Positions 19,641 through 29,199 of a DNA stretch of 64,000 nt are shown here, piece after piece. Position numbers and translations under genes: made by a program. The stretch spans positions 1 to 64,000 of the forward strand of contig CAIYDT010000107.1 of assembly GCA_903924985.1 (NCBI GenBank). The letters are read 5' to 3'. The stretch comes from an uncultured Acetobacteraceae bacterium (GTDB taxonomy: Bacteria; Pseudomonadota; Alphaproteobacteria; Acetobacterales; Acetobacteraceae). The notes beneath the pieces are model-generated. The model did no database searches, was not told the DNA's origin, and worked only from the letters and a program-made list of their open reading frames with translations. The first letter of the stretch is position 1. The number at the start of each line of letters is the position of its first letter.

Positions 19641-21116
19641 TCAGCCGTCGGCCTGCGAGCCGCCGAGCGTAACGCCGACGAAGGCGGGGGTGCCATGCCG
19701 CAGAATGCGCAAGGCCAACGACCGGCTCTTGCCCTCAAGCGCACCGCGGATGGCCTGCACCGTCTCGGCCGGTGAGGTGACGGAATGCCGGTCGACCGAG
19801 ACGATGACGTCGCCAGGCTGCAAGCCCGCCATCTCCGCTGGAGACCCGGGCTCCACCCCGCGCACGACCGAACCTTTTATGCCGTCCGGCACATCGAGCT
19901 GGTCCTGCAATTCGAGTGAAAGCGGGGCCAGCGCCAAGCCGATCCGGGGGCCTTTCGCCGGGGCGGCGGCGTCTGCCGAAGCCTGCCGGTCATCCGGCAG
20001 CTGTCCGACCTTCAGGCTGATATCCGTGGCCTTGCCGCCATGCAGCACGGACAAATGGGCTTCCCGACCTGGGGCGATGCCGGCGATGTTCAACGCCAGA
20101 TCCCTGGGGTTGGCGACCTTCTGGCCGTTTACCGACTGGATGACGTCGCCGGGCTCCAGCCCCGCCTCGGCGGCCGGGCCTTTCGGCATCACGCCGGCCA
20201 GCAGCGCGCCGGCATTCTCGGGCAGATACAATGCCTTCGCGGTCGCGCCGGTCAGAGACTGCGCCTCCACCCCAATATAGCCGCGGGTCACCTGGCCGGT
20301 ATTCTCCAGCTGGGCCGACACGGTGCGGATCATGTCCGACGGGATGGCGAAGCCGATGCCCACCGACCCGCCGGAGGGCGAGTAGATGGCGGTGTTCATG
20401 CCGATGACCTTGCCGTCCTGGGTGAACAGCGGCCCGCCGGAGTTGCCCTTGTTGATCGGCGCGTCCACCTGGATGAACTGGTCGTACGGGCCGGAGCCGA
20501 TGTCGCGGCTGACGGCCGAGACGATCCCGGCGGTGACGGTGCCGCCCAGACCGAAGGGGTTGCCCATGGCGACTACCCACTCACCCGGCTTCACGTCGCG
20601 GGACTGGCCCAGCTCAATATAAGGAAGCTTGTGGTTGGCGGTGATCTTGAGCACGGCGATGTCGGTGCGTGCGTCGCGGCCCAGCACCTTGGCCGGCAGC
20701 TCGGTGCCGTCGTCGAGCGTGACGGTGACCTTGGTGGCGTCCTTCACCACGTGGTTGTTGGTCACGACGATGCCGTCCGCGCCGATGATGAAACCGGAGC
20801 CGCGCGCTTCGCCGCCGGGACGCTCGCCGGCGCGCTGGTGCGGAATCATCTGGCTGAAGGGGAAGGGGAGTTCGTCCTGCGTCTCGGTTTCCATGGAGGC
20901 AGGGGTTGCCCGGAATTGCGTGGTGATGGACACAACAGCCGGTTTTACCTGGGTGACAAGGGCTGAGAAGTCGGGCAGCGCGTGCGCCGGCAGGGGCGCG
21001 GCTGGCGGGTTCACCGGTGCGCCGGGCTCGGCGGCGAAGACCAGGGACAGCCCGCCCAAGACGGTGCCGGCCAGCAGCGCGGCGGCCAGCGTGGTGCGGC
21101 GAATGGATGGAAACAT
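19641..21116 (-). CDS. Do/DegP-family periplasmic serine protease with two PDZ domains
   Basis: Signal peptide MFPSIRRTTLAAALLAGTVLGG; catalytic VVTNNHVV, TDIAVLKI and GNSGGPLF; two PDZ segments. Confidence 0.94.
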   Translation of the reverse strand: MFPSIRRTTLAAALLAGTVLGGLSLVFAAEPGAPVNPPAAPLPAHALPDFSALVTQVKPAVVSITTQFRATPASMETETQDELPFPFSQMIPHQRAGERPGGEARGSGFIIGADGIVVTNNHVVKDATKVTVTLDDGTELPAKVLGRDARTDIAVLKITANHKLPYIELGQSRDVKPGEWVVAMGNPFGLGGTVTAGIVSAVSRDIGSGPYDQFIQVDAPINKGNSGGPLFTQDGKVIGMNTAIYSPSGGSVGIGFAIPSDMIRTVSAQLENTGQVTRGYIGVEAQSLTGATAKALYLPENAGALLAGVMPKGPAAEAGLEPGDVIQSVNGQKVANPRDLALNIAGIAPGREAHLSVLHGGKATDISLKVGQLPDDRQASADAAAPAKGPRIGLALAPLSLELQDQLDVPDGIKGSVVRGVEPGSPAEMAGLQPGDVIVSVDRHSVTSPAETVQAIRGALEGKSRSLALRILRHGTPAFVGVTLGGSQADG

Positions 21117-21324
21117 TCTTGTTCTCCTGACGGGCGCCCGTGATGGGCGGCTCATTTGACACCCAGGAGTATGCGGCCGGTCAGGTGAACGTTCTCCCGT
21201 CGGGATGGTTAAACCGGGTTTAGGTGGGTTAAAGGTTGGTCATAATTTTGTAGGTTGAGGCTCGACGGCGGAGCGGTTCCTAGGCTAAACGCGAGGTAGA
21301 TGCGCCGGATGAGTCCACTTGGCG

Positions 21325-21399
21325 GCCGGGTTAGCACAGCGGTAGTGCAGCGGTTTTGTAAACCGAAGGTCGGGGGTTCAATCCCCTCACCCGGCACCA
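21325..21399 (+). tRNA. tRNA-Thr (UGU)
   Basis: Acceptor gccgggt/acccggc, anticodon loop tttgtaa (TGT), T-arm ggggg-ttcaatc-cccct, encoded CCA at 21397-21399. Confidence 0.93.
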
Positions 21400-22203
21400 T
21401 TACTTCCACCCCACCCAGTCGCAATAAGCGCGGCCCATCACCAGTTCCAGGTCCTCGCCCTTGAGCCAGGGGAGTTCCTCGGTGAACAGCGTGATGCACT
21501 GTTTCCAGGAGCAATGCTGGCGAGTGATATCGGTGCCCCAGAACATGCGCTGCGGCCCGAAGGCGTCGTAAACGGCTTTCAGATGCGGGTGGATGTCGCG
21601 GAACGGGTACGCCTCGGCGGAGCAGACCGCCTGTCCCGTGGTCTTGATCCCGATGTTGGGATGCTTCGCCAACGCCAGAAGTTGCGGCATATTTCTGTAA
21701 GCTGCCTCGCCCGCGGAGGCTCGCGGCACCCCCATGTGATCGACGATCAGCTTCAGCCCCGGATGCCGTTCGGCGATCTGCCCGACCACCGGCAGGAAAT
21801 TCGCGGCGGCCAGGGATAGCGGCAGGCCGAGGCGCTCGCAGGCCGGCCAGAGCCAGTCCATGGTGCCATCGGTGGGCCAGGACTGCATGCGGGGTTCGTT
21901 GAAGTAGAACCGCAGCCCCTTCATGCCGGGGCGTTGTGCCCAGGTCTCGATCAGCGTCTTGCCTTCCGCGCGGTCGAGGTAGAACCAGCCCATGATCGCG
22001 AATCGGTCCGGATGGGCCTGAACCGCTTCCACCGCCAGCTCGTTTGAGTCGGGGTCCCACATCACCGGGTGGATCATCGCGCGGTTCACGCCCGCCTCAT
22101 CCATAAGAGCCAGCGCCTGCTCCTTGGAGAACGGCTCCTGCCGGTGGTGGGCCGAGGGGGTACCTTTGGCCCACAGGTGAATTTGCGCGTCGCAGATCAT
22201 CAT
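21400..22203 (-). CDS. Amidohydrolase family (Amidohydro_2) protein
   Basis: MMICDAQIHLWAKG...LKLIVDHMGVPRA...FGPQRMFWGTDIT. Confidence 0.85.
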   Translation of the reverse strand: MMICDAQIHLWAKGTPSAHHRQEPFSKEQALALMDEAGVNRAMIHPVMWDPDSNELAVEAVQAHPDRFAIMGWFYLDRAEGKTLIETWAQRPGMKGLRFYFNEPRMQSWPTDGTMDWLWPACERLGLPLSLAAANFLPVVGQIAERHPGLKLIVDHMGVPRASAGEAAYRNMPQLLALAKHPNIGIKTTGQAVCSAEAYPFRDIHPHLKAVYDAFGPQRMFWGTDITRQHCSWKQCITLFTEELPWLKGEDLELVMGRAYCDWVGWK

Positions 22204-22206
22204 GCC

Positions 22207-23532
22207 TTATCCCCTGAATTTCACGAGTCTTCCGGTCGGCTCGCCCAGCACCTCATCCTCCCGCATCACGATCTTGCCGCGCACGATCGTTGCCACCGGC
22301 CACCCCACGATCTCCATCCCGGCGAACGGTGTCCAGCCGGAGGGCGAGACGATCCACGATTCCTCGATCGTCCGCTGCTTCTTCATATCCACCACCGTGA
22401 AGTCGGCGTCGTAACCCGCCGCGAGACGCCCCTTGTTCACCGCGCCGTAGACACGGGCGGGGCCGGCGGACATGAGGTCGGCCATGCGGGATAGCGACAG
22501 GCGCCCCATGTTCACATGGTTCAGCATGATCGGCACCAGCGTCTGAACCCCCGTGAGGCCGGAGGCGCAGTTCGGCCAGGGCAGCATCTTCTTCTCCCGT
22601 GAATGCGGCGCGTGGTCCGATCCGATGGTGTCCACCATCCCGTCGTTCACCGCTTTCCAGGTGGCATCCATGTGGATTTGCCCACGGATCGGCGGGTTCA
22701 TCACCGCGAAACCGCCGAGACGTTCGTAGCAGTCCGGCGCCACCTGGGTCAGGTGGTTCACCAGCACCTCGCACGTCACCAGATCGCGGTAATCGCGGAG
22801 GTACTGGAACTCCTGCGCCGTCGATACGTGCAGGATATGCGCCGGGCGGCCGGTCTTGCGGGCCAGTGCCATTAGCCGCCTGGTGCCGAGAAACGCCGCT
22901 TCCTCGTCCCGCCATTCCATGTGCGATGCGTAGGGGTCGCCAACCTTGAACATCCCCTTGCGGGCTTGCAGGCGGTACTCGTCCTCGGAATGGAAGGCGA
23001 TGCGGCGGCGGCCGGAGCGCATGATTTTTTCGAGGTTCTCGTCGTCCTCGACCATCAGATTGCCGGTCGAGCTGCCGGCGAAGATCTTGATGCCGCAGCA
23101 GCCGCAGGTCAGTTCCAGATCGCCCAGCTCGGGGATGTTGGTCTTCGTGCCGCCGACATAGATGCCCATGTCGCACCAGGCGACTTGTTCGACATAGTCG
23201 CGCTTCCAGGCCAGCCCGGCCGCATCCACCATGGATGGATCGGTGTTGGGCATATCGAATACGGCCGTCAGCCCGCCCAGGATGGCGCCCTTGGAGCCGG
23301 TGGGGATGCTCTCGACCGTGGGATCGCCGGGATCGCGGAAATGCACATGCGGGTCGATCAGGCCGGGCAGCACGTGCAGCCCCTTGGCGTCGAACATGGA
23401 GTCGGCCGTGTCGTCCGCCCCGATACCGATGGCATGGATGCGCCCATTCCGCACGCCCACATCGGCCGGTTGGATGCCCCAGGGCAGAACGCAATGCCCG
23501 CCGCGAATGATCAGGTCGTAATGGTTGGCCAT
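22207..23532 (-). CDS. Dihydroorotase/hydantoinase-type cyclic amidohydrolase
   Basis: VLPGLIDPHVHFRDPG...GGLTAVFDMPNTDPS...HSEDE...HILHVSTAQE...VNHLTQVAPDCY...TIGSDHAPHS. Confidence 0.9.
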   Translation of the reverse strand: MANHYDLIIRGGHCVLPWGIQPADVGVRNGRIHAIGIGADDTADSMFDAKGLHVLPGLIDPHVHFRDPGDPTVESIPTGSKGAILGGLTAVFDMPNTDPSMVDAAGLAWKRDYVEQVAWCDMGIYVGGTKTNIPELGDLELTCGCCGIKIFAGSSTGNLMVEDDENLEKIMRSGRRRIAFHSEDEYRLQARKGMFKVGDPYASHMEWRDEEAAFLGTRRLMALARKTGRPAHILHVSTAQEFQYLRDYRDLVTCEVLVNHLTQVAPDCYERLGGFAVMNPPIRGQIHMDATWKAVNDGMVDTIGSDHAPHSREKKMLPWPNCASGLTGVQTLVPIMLNHVNMGRLSLSRMADLMSAGPARVYGAVNKGRLAAGYDADFTVVDMKKQRTIEESWIVSPSGWTPFAGMEIVGWPVATIVRGKIVMREDEVLGEPTGRLVKFRG

Positions 23533-23611
23533 GGCTTGGGTCCCGAACGGTGGTAGTGGGGCAGGCGTAGCACCCTGGCGCGGCGGCGGGAACTCCGACA
23601 GCATCCCGAAC

Positions 23612-23782
23612 CATGAGCGTGCCCATCCCCCGGTCCCCGTTCTGGAAACCGCTCGGTTGCGGCTCTGGCATATCGTTCCGGAGGACGCCGCGTCGATCAA
23701 ACTCGCGGAACGCTGGGCTTCGAGCGGGATGTTTTGTTACGTAATTGGTGGCCCGTCGGCGGTCAGCCGCGATCGGTGCTGA
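23612..23782 (+). pseudogene. GNAT acetyltransferase N-terminal remnant
   Basis: ATGAGCGTGCCCATCCCC (MSVPIP) then a frame change to VPVLETARLRLWHIVPEDAAS...CYVIGGPSA, resembling RimJ/RimL-type N-termini; no full-length ORF. Confidence 0.35.
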
Positions 23783-23845
23783 TGTATTAGTTGTTGCGCG
23801 GTTCGGGCCAATCCCTAATCGGCCCCGCAGCCTAAAATATTTCTT

Positions 23846-23935
23846 AACAATGATGCATGTGATAAGCATGATAACAGGGATGCGGTCGCGTATCCAGCGA
23901 TCCCTCTTATCCCGCTTATCACATGCATCATTGTT
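23846..23935. repeat. Long near-perfect inverted repeat (36-nt arms, 18-nt spacer)
   Basis: aacaatgatgcatgtgataagcatgataacagggat (23846-23881) vs atccctcttatcccgcttatcacatgcatcattgtt (23900-23935): 33/36 complementary, outer 22 bp perfect. Confidence 0.85.
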
Positions 23936-23948
23936 CCAATTCTTTTTC

Positions 23949-24824
23949 TTAATGTGCCGCGGCCAGCACCGGCTCCACCCCTGCAATGGTCGTCCGATGC
24001 ATCACCCGCCTCTCCGTCGGATCGAACGGTGTGACCTGATGCATGGTGCAGCGGTTATCCCATTGCACGATGTCGTGCGGCTCCCACCGGTGCGGGTAGA
24101 CGAAGCGCCGCTCCGCCGCGATTGCCTGGAGGTCTGTCAGCAATTGGCGGGCCTCGGCCTGTGGCATGCCCTCGATTTCGTCGTTATAGATAGGACTGAT
24201 ATAGAGAGAAACCCGTTTCGTTATCGGATGTACCCGCTCCATTGGCTGCCAGACGGCCGGCATGGCGGCGCGTTCTTCGTCCGTCAGGGGTTTTAAATTC
24301 GCCAATTTGTGCAAATGCCCGAAATCGTGCAGCGCGCGGCGGCCCTGGACCTGGCGCTTCAAGGAGTCCGGCAACGCCTCGTACACCGCGTACATATTGG
24401 TGAAATGAGTCTCCCCGCCGGTGCGGCTTATTTCCACCCCGTGCAGCACCGAACCGACGCTGGGCTTTTCCCGGAAGCTGCTGTCGGTGTGCCAGAACTG
24501 CGCCAGCGACACCTGCCGCACTGTCGGGTGATCCGGCGGCATCAAAATACCCTCGTCATTGACGTTAGAGACGCGGAATATCTCCGGCAGGAAGCGCGAG
24601 CGAATAATTTTCTGGTGGTGTACCTCCAGCTCGCCGTAGCAGCGGGTGAAGGCGACGTGCTGTTGGTCGGTGATGTTCTGATCGGGGAACACCAGCACGA
24701 GGTGTTCCATCCAGATGTCGTGCAATTGCCGGAACTTGGCCGCGTCGGGCGGGATGCGCATATCCACGCCGCGCACCTCGGCGCCCAAGGCGGGGTGCAG
24801 CTTGCGAACTATTAGCTCAGGCAT
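23949..24824 (-). CDS. TauD/TfdA family Fe(II)/2-oxoglutarate dioxygenase
   Basis: HPALGAEVRGVD, FWHTDSSFREKPS, VQWDNRCTMHQVTPFDPTERRVMHRTTIAG. Confidence 0.93.
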   Translation of the reverse strand: MPELIVRKLHPALGAEVRGVDMRIPPDAAKFRQLHDIWMEHLVLVFPDQNITDQQHVAFTRCYGELEVHHQKIIRSRFLPEIFRVSNVNDEGILMPPDHPTVRQVSLAQFWHTDSSFREKPSVGSVLHGVEISRTGGETHFTNMYAVYEALPDSLKRQVQGRRALHDFGHLHKLANLKPLTDEERAAMPAVWQPMERVHPITKRVSLYISPIYNDEIEGMPQAEARQLLTDLQAIAAERRFVYPHRWEPHDIVQWDNRCTMHQVTPFDPTERRVMHRTTIAGVEPVLAAAH

Positions 24825-24836
24825 GGAACCCTCCTG

Positions 24837-25796
24837 TCAGGCGTCCGGTTGTTCGGCGAATTCGAAGCCCATGGCGCGCGCGTGGTAGTAGATGCCGCCG
24901 TCCTGGATAATCAGGAACAGCGCCATCTCGTTGCCGCCGTTGTGGTGGGAGTGCACCGCCACCGGCGGCGTAATGGTGGTCGCCCACTGCGCCCAATCCT
25001 TGCGCTTGCCATCGATGACGGAAAAGCAGCGCTCCCCCTTGATGATCAGCGATACGGCCACTGAATTATGCCGGTGCGGACGCTGCACCGCGCCGCCGGG
25101 CAGAGAATTCATCGCTGCCGTCAGGGTGGGCAGGATGTTGCGCGTCGCCTCCTGCCGTTGGGCGGAGAAGATCAGGGCGGAGCCGGCGATATTTTCCCCG
25201 CGGCCGACGTCGTACAGTAGGTCGATTTGCCGCATGATCTCGCCACCGCGGTAGTGCACGACATCGGTCGGGGCCTTTCCCGATGCCGGTGCGCGCAGGT
25301 TTTCGAAGGCGAGCTGCGGCTCATTGGTGACGATCCACAGCACGGCGTCGCTGTCACCGGCCGTGTGGGTCGCGTGGGCGCCGCCGGGTAGGACGAACAG
25401 GTCGCCGGCTTTCCAGGCGATGTCTTCGCCCGAGCAGCGCGTGCCGCCGGAGCCGGTGATCGCGTAGGCGATGACGCCGCTGGCGTTGAAGTCGGTCTCG
25501 AGGGATTCGCCAGATCGTATCCGAGCATAGTGGGCCAACACCAGCGGGGTAGTGGCCGGGAAGGCGCACGCCAGTTCCCCCGAGATGTCGCACGCGATCA
25601 GCCCCGTGGGCGTCGCCGGATCCAACGCCCGCATTGGTTCATCGGTAAAAATGCGGTCCGGCACCGCCGGCAGCTGCACGTTGAAGCCGTTGCCGGTGTT
25701 GAAGAACCGGCCACGCGCCTCGGCCGCCGTGGCGGGGGATGCGGGGCGCTGCACCGGCATCTCCGCGATGCTGAGCGGGTGGGCGTCGTCGGGCAT
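24837..25796 (-). CDS. Bicupin, gentisate 1,2-dioxygenase-like
   Basis: Two cupin cores: GSGGTRCSGEDIAWKAGDLFVLPGGAHATH and NSLPGGAVQRPHRHNSVAVSLIIKGE...PPVAVHSHHN. Confidence 0.8.
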   Translation of the reverse strand: MPDDAHPLSIAEMPVQRPASPATAAEARGRFFNTGNGFNVQLPAVPDRIFTDEPMRALDPATPTGLIACDISGELACAFPATTPLVLAHYARIRSGESLETDFNASGVIAYAITGSGGTRCSGEDIAWKAGDLFVLPGGAHATHTAGDSDAVLWIVTNEPQLAFENLRAPASGKAPTDVVHYRGGEIMRQIDLLYDVGRGENIAGSALIFSAQRQEATRNILPTLTAAMNSLPGGAVQRPHRHNSVAVSLIIKGERCFSVIDGKRKDWAQWATTITPPVAVHSHHNGGNEMALFLIIQDGGIYYHARAMGFEFAEQPDA

Positions 25797-25868
25797 TCTT
25801 GGAACTCCATTTTGGCGGGTGGATCATGCCATGCTACGCAACCCCCAGGGAATAGCAGGAGACGCAAG

Positions 25869-26252
25869 ATGCGCCCGAAAGCCGCCGCCAGGATCATCCG
25901 CCTCGCCGAGACGGAACCCGTGTCGTTCGGCCCGTTGGCGCAGTACCGCAAGCTGACCGGCGACGACGGGCTGCCGGTGTTCACCGGCGTGCAGACTTGC
26001 GCCCCCGGCTACAGCACCCCGCTGCACTGGCACCCCTATGTCGAGTATCTGTTCATCCTGGAAGGCACGATGGAGGCCTGGACCGAGGGGAACGAGGCCA
26101 CCCCCTCCCGCCTCGGTCCCGGCGACATGATCGCGCTGCCGGCGTCGACCCCGCATGTGTTCCGCAATGGCGGGGATACGACGCTGCGGCTGCTGGGCAT
26201 CCACACCTCCCCGGTTCGGATCGTGCATGTGGTGGAGGCCGCCGAAAGGTAG
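25869..26252 (+). CDS. Single-domain cupin protein
   Basis: CAPGYSTPLHWHPYVEYLFILEGTMEAW...LGPGDMIALPASTPHVFRN. Confidence 0.85.
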   Translation: MRPKAAARIIRLAETEPVSFGPLAQYRKLTGDDGLPVFTGVQTCAPGYSTPLHWHPYVEYLFILEGTMEAWTEGNEATPSRLGPGDMIALPASTPHVFRNGGDTTLRLLGIHTSPVRIVHVVEAAER

Positions 26253-26294
26253 GTTGCGGCGTGCGGGCGAGGCGCTTATAAGCCCGCCACCCGC

Positions 26295-26384
26295 GGAGAG
26301 GTGCCAGAGCGGTCGATTGGGGCGGTCTCGAAAACCGTTGTACCCTTATGGGTACCCAGGGTTCGAATCCCTGCTTCTCCGCCA
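26295..26384 (+). tRNA. tRNA-Ser (CGA)
   Basis: Acceptor ggagagg/cttctcc, anticodon stem cggt-ctcgaaa-accg (CGA), long variable arm gtacccttatgggtac, T-arm cagggttcgaatccctg, CCA encoded. Confidence 0.95.
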
Positions 26385-26623
26385 TTTTCTCGATGGACCA
26401 GCTGTTGGATCGGGTCCGAGTGGCGCGAAGCGTTATTTCTCGGACGGTGTCCTGTTCCTCTGCTATCCCGGTCGCCATAGGTTTGCTTACTTCCCTTACT
26501 GTGGGGGAGAGGCAGCCTGGGGGGGAGTTACTCGGACGCGATGGCGCTGAAGCCGGCGGGATTCCGGCCCATACAGGGAAATGGAGAAGGGGACGTCGTC
26601 CTGTTCACCGCTCGCAGTCGTGG

Positions 26624-26645
26624 ATGGCGGGCCTTCGCCCGCCAT
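26624..26645. repeat. Short palindromic intergenic element (REP-like hairpin)
   Basis: atggcgggc-cttc-gcccgccat: perfect 9-bp stem with tetraloop, between tRNA-Ser and the FAH-family gene. Confidence 0.6.
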
Positions 26646-26660
26646 AACGAATAGGAGATG

Positions 26661-27497
26661 TTAAACCCCTTCCTGCACAATCCCATTCCGCAGCACGCCG
26701 ATATTTGTGATCTCCACCTCCACCGTGTCCCCCGGTTTCATCCATAGCGGCGGCGTCTGATACGCCCCCACGCCGCCGGTCGTGCCGGTCACGATCACGT
26801 CCCCAGCCTCCAACTGCGTGAACGTGGAGCAGTACTCGATCAGCGTGGGAATATCGAAGCACAGATCGTCGACCGTCGCATGCTGCTGCTCCGCCCCATT
26901 CACGCGGGTCATCAGATGCGCCTTGGTGGGGTCGCCCATTTCCTCCGGCGTCACGATCCACGGTCCGAACGCGCCGGACTGGTAGAAGTTCTTCCCCGGA
27001 ATGAACTGCGAGGAATGCCGCTGGAATTCGCGGATGGAACCTTCGTTGTAGCAAGAATACCCCGCCACCACGCTCCCCCAGTCCGCCTTGGCGACATGCC
27101 GGCAGCGTTTGCCGATGATCACGGCCAGCTCGCCCTCGTAATCGAACGTCACCGAGGCGTTGGGCCGCACCAGCGACACCCCGTGCCCCACCTGGGAGTT
27201 GGGGAAGCGGGTGAAGACCATCGGCTTGGTCGGGATGTCGCGCCCGCCTTCCTTGATGTGGGTCAGGTAGTTCAACCCGATGCAAATGATCTTCTCCGGG
27301 TCCGGGATTGGCGGCAGGAACTGGATGTCCGCCAGCGCGAACGTCGCATGCGCCGTGGCCTCATCGGCCAGCGACGCCGTCGCCCACAGCGCGTGCTTCA
27401 GCGACGGAGCTCGGCTGCCGAGGTCGATGACCCCGTCCCCCTTCACAATGCCCCAGCTCGCGGTGCCGTCCGGGCGGCGGAAGCTCATCAATTTCAT
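26661..27497 (-). CDS. Fumarylacetoacetate hydrolase (FAH) family protein
   Basis: KIICIGLNYLTHIKEGG, FDYEGELAVIIGKRCRHV, VTGTTGGVGAYQTPPLWMKPGDTVEVEI. Confidence 0.92.
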   Translation of the reverse strand: MKLMSFRRPDGTASWGIVKGDGVIDLGSRAPSLKHALWATASLADEATAHATFALADIQFLPPIPDPEKIICIGLNYLTHIKEGGRDIPTKPMVFTRFPNSQVGHGVSLVRPNASVTFDYEGELAVIIGKRCRHVAKADWGSVVAGYSCYNEGSIREFQRHSSQFIPGKNFYQSGAFGPWIVTPEEMGDPTKAHLMTRVNGAEQQHATVDDLCFDIPTLIEYCSTFTQLEAGDVIVTGTTGGVGAYQTPPLWMKPGDTVEVEITNIGVLRNGIVQEGV

Positions 27498-27608
27498 GGT
27501 CGTTCTCCTGTGTCGAAACCGGCCGCACCGATACGCTCAGCCCAACCCCTGGCCAAGTCCCCCCGAACGCGATACCCAAGCGGCGACCCTATCAGGAGAT
27601 CCCTAAGG

Positions 27609-29150
27609 ATGAATGGCGCCGAAAGCCTGGTGCACACGCTGCTGAACAGCGGCGTCAACACATGCTTCTCCAATCCCGGCACGTCCGAGATGCACTTCGT
27701 CGCGGCGCTGGACCGCGTGCCCGGGATGCACTGCATCCTCGGCCTGTTCGAGGGCGTGGTGACCGGCGCCGCCGATGGTTACGCCCGCATGGCCGGCAAG
27801 CCCGCCGCCACCTTGCTGCACTGCGGCCCCGGCCTCGCGAACGGCCTCGCCAATCTGCACAACGCCCGCCGCGCCGCGACGCCGATCGTGAACATCGTGG
27901 GCGATCACGCCACGTATCACCGCCCCCTCGACGCACCGCTGACCGCCGACACGGAAGGCTGGGCGCGCGGGGTATCCGGCTGGGTGCGCACCGCGATGGA
28001 CGTGAAGACCGTGGGCCGCGACGCCGCCGCCGCCGTGCAGGCGTCCATGATCGCCCCCGGGCAGATCGCCACGCTTATTCTCCCCTCCGACACCTCATGG
28101 AACGAAGGCGGCATCCCTGGGGAGCGGTTGCCCTCCGTCCCCACCCCGCTGGTGTCCCCCAATCAGGTCGACGAAGCTGTCACCGTGCTGCGGCGCGGTG
28201 GTTCCTCCATCGTGCTGCTGCTGGGCGGCGCCGGCCTGACCGAGGAAGCGCTGGAATACGCCCACCGCATCCAGTCCGCGACGGGCTGCCGGGTGTTCGC
28301 GCAGGGCTCCAACGCCAGGATTGCCCGCGGCCAGGGGCGGCTGTCGATGGAGCGGGTGCCCTACGTGGTGGACCAGGCGGTCAAGGCGCTGGCCGGCACC
28401 AGGCACATGATCCTGGCCGGCGCCCGCAAGCCGGTGACCTTCTTCGCCTACCCCAACAAGGTGCAAACCTCCGTCCCCGAAGACGCTGAAATCCACATCC
28501 TGGCGCGCGCCGAGCAGGACATCGTGGAAGCGCTGGCGCGGTTGGCCGACGCCCTGCACGCCCCCAAGGTGGCTGCTCCCAACAACGGTGAACGCCCGGC
28601 CCTCGGCCGAGGCGCCCCCACGCCGGAGGCCATTGCCGCCGTGCTTGGCGCCCTGATGCCGGAAAACGTGGTGGTCGCCGATGAGTCCGTGACCTTCGGC
28701 CGCGGTTTTTTCCACAACACCAAGGCAGCGCCGCCGCATGACTGGCTGAACGTGACCGGCGGCGCCATCGGCGGCGGCATGCCCATGGCCACTGGCGCCG
28801 CGATCGGCGCACCCGGCCGTCGGGTGCTCAATCTGCAAGCCGACGGCTCCGCCATGTACACCGTCCAGGCCCTCTGGACCCAGGCTCGGGAGAAGCTAGA
28901 CGTCACCACCGTTATATTTTCCAACCGGAAGTATGCCATTTTGCTGGGTGAACTGGCCAATGTCGGCGCCAATCCCGGCCGCACCGCGCTGGACATGCTG
29001 GACCTCGGCAACCCCGACATAAACTGGGTGGGCATGGCCAATGCGATGGGGGTCGAGGCCGCGCAAACCGACACCGCCGAGGGATTCGCGGACCTGCTGG
29101 CGTACTCCCTGAAGCGTCCCGGCCCCTTCTTGATCGAACTGGCGATTTAA
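27609..29150 (+). CDS. Thiamine-pyrophosphate enzyme, acetolactate synthase large subunit-like
   Basis: MNGAESLVHTLLNSGVNTCFSNPGTSEM...FEGVVTGAADGYARMAGKPAATLLHCGPGLANGLANLHNARRA...VLNLQADGSAMYTVQALWTQAREKLDVT. Confidence 0.9.
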   Translation: MNGAESLVHTLLNSGVNTCFSNPGTSEMHFVAALDRVPGMHCILGLFEGVVTGAADGYARMAGKPAATLLHCGPGLANGLANLHNARRAATPIVNIVGDHATYHRPLDAPLTADTEGWARGVSGWVRTAMDVKTVGRDAAAAVQASMIAPGQIATLILPSDTSWNEGGIPGERLPSVPTPLVSPNQVDEAVTVLRRGGSSIVLLLGGAGLTEEALEYAHRIQSATGCRVFAQGSNARIARGQGRLSMERVPYVVDQAVKALAGTRHMILAGARKPVTFFAYPNKVQTSVPEDAEIHILARAEQDIVEALARLADALHAPKVAAPNNGERPALGRGAPTPEAIAAVLGALMPENVVVADESVTFGRGFFHNTKAAPPHDWLNVTGGAIGGGMPMATGAAIGAPGRRVLNLQADGSAMYTVQALWTQAREKLDVTTVIFSNRKYAILLGELANVGANPGRTALDMLDLGNPDINWVGMANAMGVEAAQTDTAEGFADLLAYSLKRPGPFLIELAI

Positions 29151-29157
29151 ATACCCC

Positions 29158-29199
29158 GTTCCCGCTGCTGTTTTGTATAGACAAACTAGCAGCGGGAAC
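29158..29199 (+). terminator. Hairpin downstream of the TPP-enzyme gene (terminator candidate)
   Basis: Perfect 12-bp arms gttcccgctgct/agcagcgggaac beginning 7 nt after the stop codon. Confidence 0.55.

Noticed and set aside
21209-22060. Minus ORF containing GEGIEPPTFGLQNRCTTAVLTRPP
   Set aside because: Classic spurious peptide from the antisense of a tRNA-Thr gene, fused to an off-frame of the amidohydrolase.
26053-26478. Minus ORF containing MAEKQGFEPWVPIRVQRFSRPPQSTALAPLR
   Set aside because: Well-known artefact: antisense translation of tRNA-Ser.
26880-27608. N-terminal extension of the 756-aa ORF before the TPP enzyme
   Set aside because: Antisense to the FAH-family gene; true start ATG 27609 has AGGA-type spacing and matches the family N-terminus.
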